A stretch of 64,000 bases of DNA from G963667975 sp963677395 (GTDB taxonomy: Bacteria; Bacteroidota; Bacteroidia; Bacteroidales; G963667975): positions 1,178,001 through 1,242,000 of the forward strand of contig OY781965.2 in assembly GCA_963677395.2 (NCBI GenBank). Reading direction: 5' to 3'. The notes beneath the pieces were generated by a model. The model had not been told where the DNA came from and did no database searches. It was given only the letters and a program-made list of their open reading frames with translations. Within the stretch, counting starts at the first letter, position 1. Each line of letters opens with the position of its first letter. The position numbers and the translations under genes are program-made. Below are positions 54,528-63,476 of the stretch, piece by piece.

Positions 54528-54543
54528 CGGAAATCGGGTAAGT
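54528..54543 (+). repeat. 16-bp direct repeat, left copy
   Basis: CGGAAATCGGGTAAGT is identical to 56478-56493 and lies upstream of the AlbA-type gene. It is preceded by TGAGTCC, which recurs at about 56325. Confidence 0.7.
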
Positions 54544-54662
54544 TCTAACCTAAACATTAATAGTAATATGACAACTATGATCTTGTTCTCTTTAATCGAT
54601 ATTTATACTTTAAATTTCACGTAGGCGAACAGCATAAGTCTCCGTCAATCACGAATTTTGTT

Positions 54663-54670
54663 TATATTTG
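54663..54670 (+). promoter_or_regulatory. Putative -7 element
   Basis: TATATTTG lies 18 bp before the ATG at 54689, giving a short leader. No clear -33 was seen. Confidence 0.38.
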
Positions 54671-54688
54671 CGATTTAAGAATAGATAA

Positions 54689-56224
54689 ATGGACGATATA
54701 TTATTACTAGCTGATAAGGTCAGGAATACCTTAATTCTAGGAGAAAGCCACTTTAGAGAATTTAAATCAGCTTTAGAAGGAAAGCCAGGCAATAAAAAGC
54801 CAAGACAAGTTAAAGCGATTTGTGCTGACATTGCAGAAGCATTAGTTTCATTTGCAAATGCAGATGGAGGAGCTATCTTAATTGGAGTTGAAGATGATGG
54901 GACTATTACTGGAATCCCTCATTCGGAAGAGAATATACAAGTAATGTTAAACTCTACCCAAACTCATATTTATCAGCATCAGCAACTACCCTTAAACAAT
55001 GCAAATAAGCTGACTTTAGACAATAAAATTATATTGTATTTTTCTGTCAACAAAGGCACTACAATGATTTATCAATTACCAGATGGAAGGTGCGTTAGAA
55101 GAAAAGATAAATCTACCATGCCTGCATCGGTTAATCAAATTCAATTTGAAAGACAAGAAATTAAATCCAGAGAATATGATAGTCAATTTATTGATGGTGC
55201 ATTCGTTACGGATTTGGATTTAAAATTACTTCAAGGAATAGCTGACCAATATATTAAAGGATTAAGTGTTGAAAGATATTTACAACAAATCGGATTAGCT
55301 GAGTATTCTCAAAATGGTTTAAGATTAAAACGCGCCAGTTTGTTGTTATTTGCGGTTGATATTAATAAATGGCATCCAAGGAGTCAAATTAGATTTTTAA
55401 AAATTAATGGAAATACTTTAAATGCTGCGCCTAATTATAATGTAATCAGTGATGAAACTGTTACCGGGAATATATTTGAATTAGTAATAAAATCATGGGA
55501 ACATTTGAGGTCTTATTTAGCGTATAAGACTGAGTTTGGAGCAAATTCACAATTTGAGCAAAAATATATTTATCCTGAGGACGCTGTTAGAGAAGCTATT
55601 TTGAATGCAATTGCGCATAGGGATTATAGTATTATGAATGGCATTGATATATTTATATTCAACGATAGAATGGAAATTAAAAGTCCTGGTGCTTTGATTT
55701 CAACTATAACTATTAAGAACTTATATGAATTAGAAGGTTCTCATGAATCAAGAAACTCGCTAATTGCAAGGGTTTTAAGGGAAAACAAGTTAATGAGGGA
55801 GCTTGGCGAGGGAATGAAAAGGATTTTTAGCTTGATGCAAGAGCAGGAGCTCGAAAAACCTGAACTGTATTCAAACGGACAGTGGTTTAGAGTAACTCTG
55901 TCAAATAAAACAATATTTAGTCCGAAACAATTGGAGTGGCTTCAGCAATTCGAGAAATATGAATTATCAAAGAATCAGAAACAAATAATTTTACTTGGTC
56001 TTGGTGATAAAGAGATTTCAAGTAACGATATTTTTAAGGCATTAAACATTAGTAATACGGAGACTGAAAAGTTTACCCAAGAGGTAACAGTTTTAAGAAA
56101 TTTAGGGATTTTAATTGAGATTAGAACTTCAACTTCAGTTACTAAGTACGTGAAGAAACAAAAAATTAAAGGAAAAAATATTGGTAGAAAAGATGTTCCA
56201 AGATATAAAGTAAAAATAGCTTAA
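54689..56224 (+). CDS. AlbA/Schlafen-domain ATP-binding protein (RecG-like regulator type)
   Basis: This 511-residue cytoplasmic protein has an N-terminal AlbA_2/Schlafen-type domain (about 10-140; ESHFREFKSALEG, then ALVSFANADGGAILIGVEDDG). A HATPase_c_4-like domain follows (about 290-400; DAVREAILNAIAHRDYS and RMEIKSPGAL). The C-terminal part (about 410-500) is probably a winged helix and ends in a very basic tail. Proteins of this build are annotated as transcriptional regulators or RecG-like and occur in accessory and defence-related regions. The gene is flanked by 16-bp direct repeats and looks more AT-rich than its neighbours, which suggests horizontal acquisition. Confidence 0.85.
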   Translation: MDDILLLADKVRNTLILGESHFREFKSALEGKPGNKKPRQVKAICADIAEALVSFANADGGAILIGVEDDGTITGIPHSEENIQVMLNSTQTHIYQHQQLPLNNANKLTLDNKIILYFSVNKGTTMIYQLPDGRCVRRKDKSTMPASVNQIQFERQEIKSREYDSQFIDGAFVTDLDLKLLQGIADQYIKGLSVERYLQQIGLAEYSQNGLRLKRASLLLFAVDINKWHPRSQIRFLKINGNTLNAAPNYNVISDETVTGNIFELVIKSWEHLRSYLAYKTEFGANSQFEQKYIYPEDAVREAILNAIAHRDYSIMNGIDIFIFNDRMEIKSPGALISTITIKNLYELEGSHESRNSLIARVLRENKLMRELGEGMKRIFSLMQEQELEKPELYSNGQWFRVTLSNKTIFSPKQLEWLQQFEKYELSKNQKQIILLGLGDKEISSNDIFKALNISNTETEKFTQEVTVLRNLGILIEIRTSTSVTKYVKKQKIKGKNIGRKDVPRYKVKIA

Positions 56225-56766
56225 AAATGCCATCGCCTGATAGATGCTCATTTTATATTGATATTTAAGTGGTTAGGTGCGCTTCATTTTCGCTTGTAGG
56301 GGTATTTCAAATCTGCCCGTCATACTGAGTCCCGAACTCGGGAAAGCTGACAGGGAGGTCTTTCTATGCCTGCTTCACTTTGTTTTTCGATTCGCTAAAC
56401 CAGACCCAAAGAGCAGAGTCATACATCATCATATTATCAGAAAAATCTAAAAATAAACTGTTAGGTTGACGGCTATGCGGAAATCGGGTAAGTGCCGATT
56501 ATTAAGTGCGTTTTTTATTCGGCCTTTAGCATGACAATATTAGAAAATCCGATTTTTTAAGTCATCGCTAAATAAATGCAAGTTAGGGGCAAAATCTATA
56601 ATTATATCTATAAATATTGTGGAATACTATTCTCAGTAAATACATTTACATTGTCAAAATTAACAAAATGAAAGAAGTCTGAAGTATATTCTATTCAATA
56701 AAACCGGAATGATTTCAGTCTGAATTTTCAATGATAATTTATAACAGTAACCCAAATAAGTGCTTT
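56225..56766. other. Intergenic region after the AlbA-type gene
   Basis: This region of about 540 bp has no recognisable gene. It holds TGAGTCCCGAactCGGGAAAG (about 56325-56345), an inverted repeat similar to the sequence at 54521-54541, and the exact right copy of the 16-bp direct repeat (56478-56493). Confidence 0.6.
56478..56493 (+). repeat. 16-bp direct repeat, right copy
   Basis: CGGAAATCGGGTAAGT is identical to 54528-54543; the two copies bracket the AlbA-type gene, 1950 bp apart. Confidence 0.7.
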
Positions 56767-58806
56767 ATGAGAAAACTATTCCAGGTAACAATATTGATAC
56801 TCCTGATTGGAGGAGGATTTACATCTTCAAAAGCTCAACAGCAGGAAATGTACACCTTTTGTGTTGGAGGCACCAAGGCATATTTACTTGATACAGCAGC
56901 CACAAGTACCAGCGCTCCTGCAACCAGTGTTTTTAAAACATGGACACTGACTTCTCAAACATCCTACTCTGCCTACTTTGTAAGAGATACAATTTATCAA
57001 ACCCTTTCATACAAAGCCGGAAACGTTGGGCAAGGGGGAACAACTGGAAAAGTAAGAAAAATAAGCTGGAATGGAACAGTGGCCTGGGAATATGCAGCTT
57101 CTTCAAGTACTACACAAATGCATCATGACATTTGTCCAATGCCGAATGGAAATGTATTAATGATTGTTTATGAAACAAAATCAGCATCACCCACAACCGT
57201 AGGAAGTTCATCTACGCTTACCGTATGGTCAGAAAAAATCATAGAGGTAAAACCAACAGGAGCTACAACCGGCGATGTGGTTTGGGAATGGCACTTATGG
57301 GATCACCTTTGTCAAAGTCTTTATCCTTCGGTAACCTCTACCTATGTTAGCAGTGTATCTCAGCATCCTGAACTGATGAATGTCAATTACAGCCTGTCAC
57401 AGGATTGGATACACATGAATGGGATAGATTATAATCCTGTACTTGATCAAATTATGTTAAGCTCACATTATATGAACGAAGTGTATGTGATTGATCATAG
57501 TACTACAACTGCACAGGCAGCAACTCATACAGGCGGCAACTCAGGCAAAGGAGGCGATTTCCTTTACCGATGGGGGAATCCGGCTGCTTATGGATTAACC
57601 ACTGGTGGAAATAACAGTGGGTTTAAAGTAATTCATGATGCCCATTGGGTTCCATCTACAAATCCAAACTGGCCAAATTACATGTGTGCATACAATAATA
57701 ATCAGGGTGGAAGCGTGCAGGTAGTTATCTGGCAACCTCCTTACAATGGATACAACTATAATTATACCGCAGGATCAATTATTGGACCCACTACCTGTAT
57801 AAAACCAACCATTCCTACAATTTCTGCAACTGATATGGGAAATTCTCAGCAGCTTGACAACGGAAATATACTGGTTACAGCTCCCAATAGTAAGTTCTAT
57901 GAAGTTAGTGGTACAGGAACAACCTATCAAACAGTATCGGTAAGTTCAAATCATGCTTATCGATTGAAAAAGTGTGAAGTCAGAGCACCTGATGTAACGA
58001 TTGGAGCATTAACATCTGATACGGTTTGCGTGGGCAACAGTATCAGTCTTACTTCTACAGCAACATCAATTACAGAAACAAACCCAACATTTACGTATGC
58101 CTGGAGTTCTTCTCCAGTCAGTTTGATATCTGTTGATCAGAACCCAAATTATTTAGTGTCAAATCTGGGTAGTCAAACAATACAGCTTGTTGTAACAAAT
58201 AATGCTGGTTGTACGGATACTGCCCGGAAAACAATCTTTGTGAAACAATGTACTCCCGTTGATTGCAATACAAGTCATCCTGATGCTTCAGTATCAGTTC
58301 TTAATACAGGAACAATCTGTTTAAATGATACTGTAACGCTTCAATCTGCTGTTGTTTCGGTAAATGAAACAAATCCTGTTTATTCATATTTATGGACTTC
58401 TACTCCTTCAGGCTTTACGTCAGCTACTCAAAATACAACTGCTGTACCTACCGCAACAGGAGTGTTTAACTACTTAATGAAAGTAACCAATGTTTCTTCA
58501 GGGTGCTTTGATACAGCGTCCGTATCTGTTGTAATTGATCCTTGTTCGGTGGGTGTAAATGAGCAAATGCGCGATCAGAATATATTAAGTGTATTTCCGA
58601 ATCCTGGCAACGGTGTTTTTTATTTGAATGTTTCGTCTAATGATGATTATCAGGTAATAATATACAATGCAATGGGAAAATTGATTTTATCAGAAAAGAA
58701 TGCTTCAAATGTAAACCTGTCGCAATTTGAAAATGGAGTGTATTTTTTGTCAGTCATTACGAGTGATCAACAAAAGTATGATAAGAAATTAATTTTGATG
58801 AAATAA
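56767..58806 (+). CDS. Arylsulfotransferase (ASST)-like protein with T9SS sorting domain
   Basis: This exported protein of about 679 residues has a signal peptide (ending SSKAQ) after the ATG at 56767; an in-frame ATG at 56731 would add 12 polar residues before it. The body (about 30-410) is a beta-propeller of the arylsulfate sulfotransferase type, with TTQMHHDICPMPNGNVLMIVYE, DWIHMNGIDYNPVLDQIMLSSHYMNEVYVIDH and HDAHWVP. The catalytic histidine is probably among these but cannot be assigned. Two Ig-like repeats (about 420-595) and a type A T9SS domain (about 605-679) follow. It may move sulfate between phenolic compounds, or only share the fold. The propeller protein gene starts 17 bp later. 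Confidence 0.8.
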   Translation: MRKLFQVTILILLIGGGFTSSKAQQQEMYTFCVGGTKAYLLDTAATSTSAPATSVFKTWTLTSQTSYSAYFVRDTIYQTLSYKAGNVGQGGTTGKVRKISWNGTVAWEYAASSSTTQMHHDICPMPNGNVLMIVYETKSASPTTVGSSSTLTVWSEKIIEVKPTGATTGDVVWEWHLWDHLCQSLYPSVTSTYVSSVSQHPELMNVNYSLSQDWIHMNGIDYNPVLDQIMLSSHYMNEVYVIDHSTTTAQAATHTGGNSGKGGDFLYRWGNPAAYGLTTGGNNSGFKVIHDAHWVPSTNPNWPNYMCAYNNNQGGSVQVVIWQPPYNGYNYNYTAGSIIGPTTCIKPTIPTISATDMGNSQQLDNGNILVTAPNSKFYEVSGTGTTYQTVSVSSNHAYRLKKCEVRAPDVTIGALTSDTVCVGNSISLTSTATSITETNPTFTYAWSSSPVSLISVDQNPNYLVSNLGSQTIQLVVTNNAGCTDTARKTIFVKQCTPVDCNTSHPDASVSVLNTGTICLNDTVTLQSAVVSVNETNPVYSYLWTSTPSGFTSATQNTTAVPTATGVFNYLMKVTNVSSGCFDTASVSVVIDPCSVGVNEQMRDQNILSVFPNPGNGVFYLNVSSNDDYQVIIYNAMGKLILSEKNASNVNLSQFENGVYFLSVITSDQQKYDKKLILMK

Positions 58807-58823
58807 CTCTAAATAAAAGAGAA

Positions 58824-60068
58824 ATGAAAAAGTTATTTGCGTTTGTTCTATTTGCTTTCATTCTGTTTATCGCAAATAGTATTAAGGCTCAGGGTTTTAC
58901 AAATTACACGACTTCAAACTCTGCTCTTCCCGGTGATTATGTTTTGGGAGGAGTTGCCGTTGATACCAATAACTATGCGTGGTTTGGTACCGGGTCGGGT
59001 GTGGCAATGTATAATGGGAGTGTATGGACTACTTATACAACAACAAACGGTCTTCCCGATAACTACATAAAATGTATTACCGTTGATAAACATAACAATG
59101 TGTGGGTTGGAACGGATGGTTTTGGTGTTTCAAAATTTAACGGAACCACCTGGACTACCTTTACAACAACGAATGGTCTTGCTGATAATGGAGTAACGGC
59201 TGTTATTGCAGATAATAATAACAATATATGGTTTGGAACAGGAGGAAGCGGTGTTTCGAAATACGATGGAACCACCTGGACTACCTATTCCATTGCTCAG
59301 GGCTTTCCCGGTGATGCAGGAGTTCCGGCATCTGTAAACTGTATAACTACGGATAGTCAGAACAGTGTTTGGTTTGGAACAGATAAAGGCGTTTCGAAAT
59401 TTAACGGAACTACTTTTAGCAATATTGATATGAGCAATACTGACAGCTTAGGCAGTAATTATATTTCGGCACTGGCAATTGATGTGAATAATAATAAATG
59501 GATTGGAACACTTTCGTATGGTATGACAAAACTGAATAGCTCTAATGGCTGGGTGAAAAATTACCGTATGTCAGATGGTCTTTTGAATAACTTTATTCAG
59601 GATATTGTTTTTGATACTGATGGTGTTATGTGGATTGCAGAATATGCCGATTATAACAATGAGGGAGGAATTACTAAATTTGACGGAACCACCTGGACTT
59701 CGTACACTTTAACAAATGGCCTTGTTAATCCGCAAATTATGGGGATTGCAATTGATAAAAATAAAAAACTTTGGATTGCAACCGGTGCCGGAGTGTCTTT
59801 TTTCAATCCGGTAGTTTCAGTTCCGGAAACAGAATCCGGTCAGGAATTTTCCATCTATCCTAATCCTGCCAGTGATAAAATCTATATCAGTCATGCCGAG
59901 GAGAATCTGAATGTTCAGATTGTTACCCTTTCCGGTCAGGTTGTATTAAACGAAAACCTGCCGCAATATCAGCAAAGTCTTAATACGTTATCTCTGACTC
60001 CCGGAATGTACCTTGTGAAAATGACTTCTAAGGAACAGACCTGTTCTTCCAAACTGATTATCAGATAA
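58824..60068 (+). CDS. T9SS-exported propeller protein (two-component-regulator-type repeats)
   Basis: This 414-residue protein has a signal peptide (to about residue 22, IKAQ). Seven or so repeats of about 45 residues follow (NYAWFGTGSGVAMYNGSVWTTYTTTNGLPDN, NNVWVGTDGFGVSKFNGTTWTT and similar), covering about 25-335 and forming a beta-propeller as in hybrid sensor kinases. The end is a type A T9SS domain (about 345-414; FSIYPNPASDK to KLIIR). No enzyme domain is attached, so it is probably a ligand-binding surface protein. The stop and the start of the next gene share one base (TAATG), so translation is coupled to the CotH gene. Confidence 0.83.
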   Translation: MKKLFAFVLFAFILFIANSIKAQGFTNYTTSNSALPGDYVLGGVAVDTNNYAWFGTGSGVAMYNGSVWTTYTTTNGLPDNYIKCITVDKHNNVWVGTDGFGVSKFNGTTWTTFTTTNGLADNGVTAVIADNNNNIWFGTGGSGVSKYDGTTWTTYSIAQGFPGDAGVPASVNCITTDSQNSVWFGTDKGVSKFNGTTFSNIDMSNTDSLGSNYISALAIDVNNNKWIGTLSYGMTKLNSSNGWVKNYRMSDGLLNNFIQDIVFDTDGVMWIAEYADYNNEGGITKFDGTTWTSYTLTNGLVNPQIMGIAIDKNKKLWIATGAGVSFFNPVVSVPETESGQEFSIYPNPASDKIYISHAEENLNVQIVTLSGQVVLNENLPQYQQSLNTLSLTPGMYLVKMTSKEQTCSSKLIIR

Positions 60069-62362
60069 TGACTTCTTCAAAAATGATACTTTTGAATCTG
60101 CTTTGTGTGATCCTTTTTCTGAATCTGACAGAAAAAGGATTTGCGCAAAGCAGGTTTTATAGTTATGATTCAATACAGGAGATTAAAATTACGTTCAAAG
60201 AAAATAATTGGGATTCCATTCTGGATAGTCTTTTTACAAATTATGGTGAAAACGGGTATTTGAAAGGAGACATATTCATTAATGGTACAAAGTTGAAAAA
60301 TGTAGGTGTACGATTTAAAGGGTTTAGTTCGTGGAATGAAAAACAGAAAAAAAATCCTTTTCACATAAACCTGTCTTATGTAATCCCAAATCAAAACTAC
60401 AAAGGCTACACAAAAATCAAATTAAGTAATGTAATCAGCGATCCGTCCTTTGTAAGGGAAGTATTATCGTATGAAATTGCCCGAAAATATATGCCTGCCG
60501 GAAACGCAAATTTTGCGAATGTATATGTAAATGATACATTAATTGGTCTTTATACAAATGTGGAATCGGTTGATAAACGATTTCTGAAAACACATTTTGG
60601 CTCTGATGAAAATGCCTTTTTCAAAGGAAGTCCTGAGCATTTGGAGTATCCGTTTGGTCAGAACTCTAATCTTGCCTATACACATGGAACGGATTCTTCA
60701 CAATACATACCTTATTATAGTCTGGAGTCAGAATATGGATGGAATGATCTTTTCAACTTTATCAATCTTTTAAATAACGATACTTCAAAAATAGAGACTG
60801 TATTAAATGTTGATCGAGCATTATGGATGCACGCCTTTAATTATTCGATGATTAATCTGGATAGTTACATTGGCTATTCTCAGAACTATTACTTGTATCT
60901 TGATGATAATGGTCAATTTAATACCATACCATGGGATTTAAATATGTCGTTCGGAAGTTTCAAAAACAGCGATGACATCTCATTAAATCTCACAATTCCG
61001 AAGATAAAGATATTAAACCCACTGCAACATTTGTATTTTTCTGCATATACACCCCGGCCGTTAATGAAAAATCTTTTTTCAAATCCGCGGTGGCGAAAAA
61101 TGTATCTGGCACATCTGCGCACAATTATAAACGAAAATTTCTCAAACAATCTTTATTATACAAGAGCGCAGGAAATACAATCGGTGATAGACCTCTCGGT
61201 TCAGCAAGATTCAAATAAGTTTTATACGTATGCAAATTTCCTGAGCAATCTCACCTCAACCGTAAATTCAGGTTCAAGCCAGTTCCCGGGACTACAAGAT
61301 TTGATGAATGCCCGGATTGCATATCTCGATACTTTTCCGGGAATACGCGGGGAACCTGTTATAACCAATAACAACTGTAATCCTCTTTTCCCCGAAAAAG
61401 GGAAATCAATTTCAATCAAAACTGCCGTTCAGAAAGCATCGGAGGTCTATCTGGCTTATCGTTTTAACAGCAGAGATTTGTTTGCAATGATTCAGATGAA
61501 TGATGACGGGCAAAATGGCGATTCTGTAGCCAATGATAATATTTATACAGCCAGCCTGAACTTTTCAGGAAACATCATGCAATACTATATTTATGCTGAA
61601 AATGACAGTACAGGAAGCTTTTCCCCTGAAAGAGCAGCGTATGAATTCTATACCATTTATCCTAAAATTGCATCAAAAAATCTGGTAATTAATGAACTAA
61701 TGACTTTTCCGTATGTCGATTCAAAAGGAAATAATCATAACTCAGACTGGATTGAGTTACACAACAATACGCACGAATCAATCAGACTTTTTAATCTGAA
61801 ACTATATTCCGGATACAGTAATGAATTTATCTGGAATATACCGGATACAACGTTGGCTGATGATGCTTATTTTATTATTTGGGCAGATGGAGATACTACG
61901 TATGAGAACCATACAACATTCAGTCTCAATGCAAAAGGAGGCAGAGTATTTCTGGCTTATTCTCCTGCCGAAATTTTGGATTCGCTTGTTTTTGGAGAGC
62001 AACTTTCTGAAAAATCAATAGGTCGTTTTCCCAATGGTTATGGTTCGTTTTGTTATCTTACGCCTACGTTTGCATCATACAACAGTTATACATCCACTGC
62101 AATATCAAATATCAATATATATCCTAATCCGGCTTCGGATTTCTTGAATGTTGAAGTCAAAGATCAAATAACGCCTTTAATTATAGAGATTTATAATTCA
62201 TTCGGACAACGTATTTCTTCATTTCAATATGAAGTAGAAAAAACATATTCCAGTCCTGAAAATAAAAGGATTAGCCTGAACGCTTATGGCTCCGGAATCT
62301 ACTTTGTTAAAATAATCCATGGTAACAAAACAGAGGTTAAAAAACTATTGATCAACAGATAA
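60068..62362 (+). CDS. CotH-like secreted protein kinase with lamin-tail and T9SS domains
   Basis: This 764-residue exported protein has a signal peptide (1-26). A CotH kinase-like domain spans about 30-400; the stretches GVRFKGFSSW, KLSNVISDPSFVREVLSYEIAR, YTNVESVDKRFL, INLDSYIGYSQNYYLYLD (near 264) and TIPWDLNMSFG (near 289) fit the family, with the two aspartates as likely metal ligands. A linker beta domain (about 445-530), a lamin-tail domain (about 540-665; VINELMTFP, DWIELHNNT) and a type A T9SS domain (about 690-764) follow. CotH enzymes phosphorylate proteins outside the cytoplasm; the substrate here is unknown. Confidence 0.88.
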   Translation: MTSSKMILLNLLCVILFLNLTEKGFAQSRFYSYDSIQEIKITFKENNWDSILDSLFTNYGENGYLKGDIFINGTKLKNVGVRFKGFSSWNEKQKKNPFHINLSYVIPNQNYKGYTKIKLSNVISDPSFVREVLSYEIARKYMPAGNANFANVYVNDTLIGLYTNVESVDKRFLKTHFGSDENAFFKGSPEHLEYPFGQNSNLAYTHGTDSSQYIPYYSLESEYGWNDLFNFINLLNNDTSKIETVLNVDRALWMHAFNYSMINLDSYIGYSQNYYLYLDDNGQFNTIPWDLNMSFGSFKNSDDISLNLTIPKIKILNPLQHLYFSAYTPRPLMKNLFSNPRWRKMYLAHLRTIINENFSNNLYYTRAQEIQSVIDLSVQQDSNKFYTYANFLSNLTSTVNSGSSQFPGLQDLMNARIAYLDTFPGIRGEPVITNNNCNPLFPEKGKSISIKTAVQKASEVYLAYRFNSRDLFAMIQMNDDGQNGDSVANDNIYTASLNFSGNIMQYYIYAENDSTGSFSPERAAYEFYTIYPKIASKNLVINELMTFPYVDSKGNNHNSDWIELHNNTHESIRLFNLKLYSGYSNEFIWNIPDTTLADDAYFIIWADGDTTYENHTTFSLNAKGGRVFLAYSPAEILDSLVFGEQLSEKSIGRFPNGYGSFCYLTPTFASYNSYTSTAISNINIYPNPASDFLNVEVKDQITPLIIEIYNSFGQRISSFQYEVEKTYSSPENKRISLNAYGSGIYFVKIIHGNKTEVKKLLINR

Positions 62363-62374
62363 TCAGATATTTCC

Positions 62375-62779
62375 ATGAAAAAGATAACAACAATCATTCC
62401 ACTCGCGTTTCTCCTGATATTTTTATTTTCTTCATGCAAAAAAGAAGCAGGAGAGGGAGGAAATTCATCCATATACGGATCTGTAATAGTCCGGAATTAT
62501 AACAGTACGTTTACTGATTTACTCAGTGAATATCCGGGTGCTGATGAAGATGTTTATATTATTTACGGCAATGATAAAAGTTACAGTGATAAAATAAAGA
62601 CCAATTACCTTGGAATATACGAATTTAAGTATTTACGTCCGGGGAACTATAAAATTTACATCTATTCAAAAGACTCTACCTTGCAGTCGCCTTCGGGGAT
62701 TGTTCCGGTTGTGAAAGAAGTTGAGATAACCGATAATGATCAGGAAATAAAAGCTCCGGATATTACAATCTTTAGATAG
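62375..62779 (+). CDS. Small lipoprotein with carboxypeptidase-regulatory-like fold
   Basis: This 134-residue lipoprotein has a leader ending LFSSC (C21 lipidated). One beta-sandwich follows (about 35-125), with SIYGSVIVRNYN at the start and the turn LGIYEFKYLRPGNYKIYIYSKD typical of carboxypeptidase-regulatory-like or CNA-B-type domains. It sits 12 bp after the CotH gene and 25 bp before the DUF2490 gene, which suggests a small complex at the outer membrane. The function is unknown. Confidence 0.75.
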   Translation: MKKITTIIPLAFLLIFLFSSCKKEAGEGGNSSIYGSVIVRNYNSTFTDLLSEYPGADEDVYIIYGNDKSYSDKIKTNYLGIYEFKYLRPGNYKIYIYSKDSTLQSPSGIVPVVKEVEITDNDQEIKAPDITIFR

Positions 62780-62804
62780 CAATCATTTTTATAAATGCTA
62801 CTCA

Positions 62805-63476
62805 ATGAAGCAAAAAGTAACGGTTCGCTTTGGTTTGCTATTTAGTGTGCTGATTTATGCAGGCAGCTTATTTGCGCAGTACAATGACGCCTGTTTGTGG
62901 CTGAATTTGAGTATGGAAAAGAAAATTAATAAAAAAATCAGTCTGGAAGCCGGACAAGAATTCAGGTTTAACGAAAACTACTCCGAGTTGGGCACATTCT
63001 TTACCGAATTGGGTGCAACGTTAAAATACAATAAGCATATCTCTTTCTCGGTATTTTATCGCTATTCAAACAAAAGATATCTTGATGATATGTACCAGTT
63101 CCGGCACAGATATTTTGTTGATTTAAGCTTGCGTAAAAAAATAAAGCCGGTTACGATTATCCTGAGATCAAGATATCAATCATTTGCAGAAACTTCGTAT
63201 GAAAAAGATCTACCTGAAAAATATCTTCGTGAAAAGCTTTCGTTAAGGTATGATCTGAATAAAAAATTTGAACCATATTGTTATACTGAGATTTATTTTC
63301 CACTAAACAATCCTCAGAATAACAGGATTGACAATCTGAAATTTGCATTAGGGATAGAATACAGTTTGACGAAGCATCAGTCGTTTGATGTCTATTATCT
63401 GATTCAGAAGCAGGTGAATGTGAAAAAAGCAAATACTGATTTTGTTACCGGAATTACGTATAAGTATAGTTTCTAA
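62805..63476 (+). CDS. DUF2490-like outer-membrane protein
   Basis: This 223-residue protein has a signal peptide (to about residue 25, LFAQ) and amphipathic strands throughout (WLNLSMEKKINKKISLEAGQEFRF, ISFSVFYRYSNKRY, DFVTGITYKYSF), ending in the Phe typical of outer-membrane barrels. It matches the DUF2490 pattern. It is the last gene of the ASST-propeller-CotH-lipoprotein run. From memory, CotH, DUF2490 and VTC-type polyphosphate polymerase genes occur together in other bacteria; no VTC gene is in this window. Its stop overlaps the convergent stress protein stop by four bases. Confidence 0.78.
   Translation: MKQKVTVRFGLLFSVLIYAGSLFAQYNDACLWLNLSMEKKINKKISLEAGQEFRFNENYSELGTFFTELGATLKYNKHISFSVFYRYSNKRYLDDMYQFRHRYFVDLSLRKKIKPVTIILRSRYQSFAETSYEKDLPEKYLREKLSLRYDLNKKFEPYCYTEIYFPLNNPQNNRIDNLKFALGIEYSLTKHQSFDVYYLIQKQVNVKKANTDFVTGITYKYSF

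Larger units (their letters stand above)
54382..54688. other. Intergenic region before the AlbA-type gene
   Basis: This 307-bp region contains a terminator (54418-54450), a smaller palindrome GGGTTTCAAACCC (about 54393-54410), the left 16-bp direct repeat (54528-54543) and a -7-like TATATTTG (54663-54670). Confidence 0.6.
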
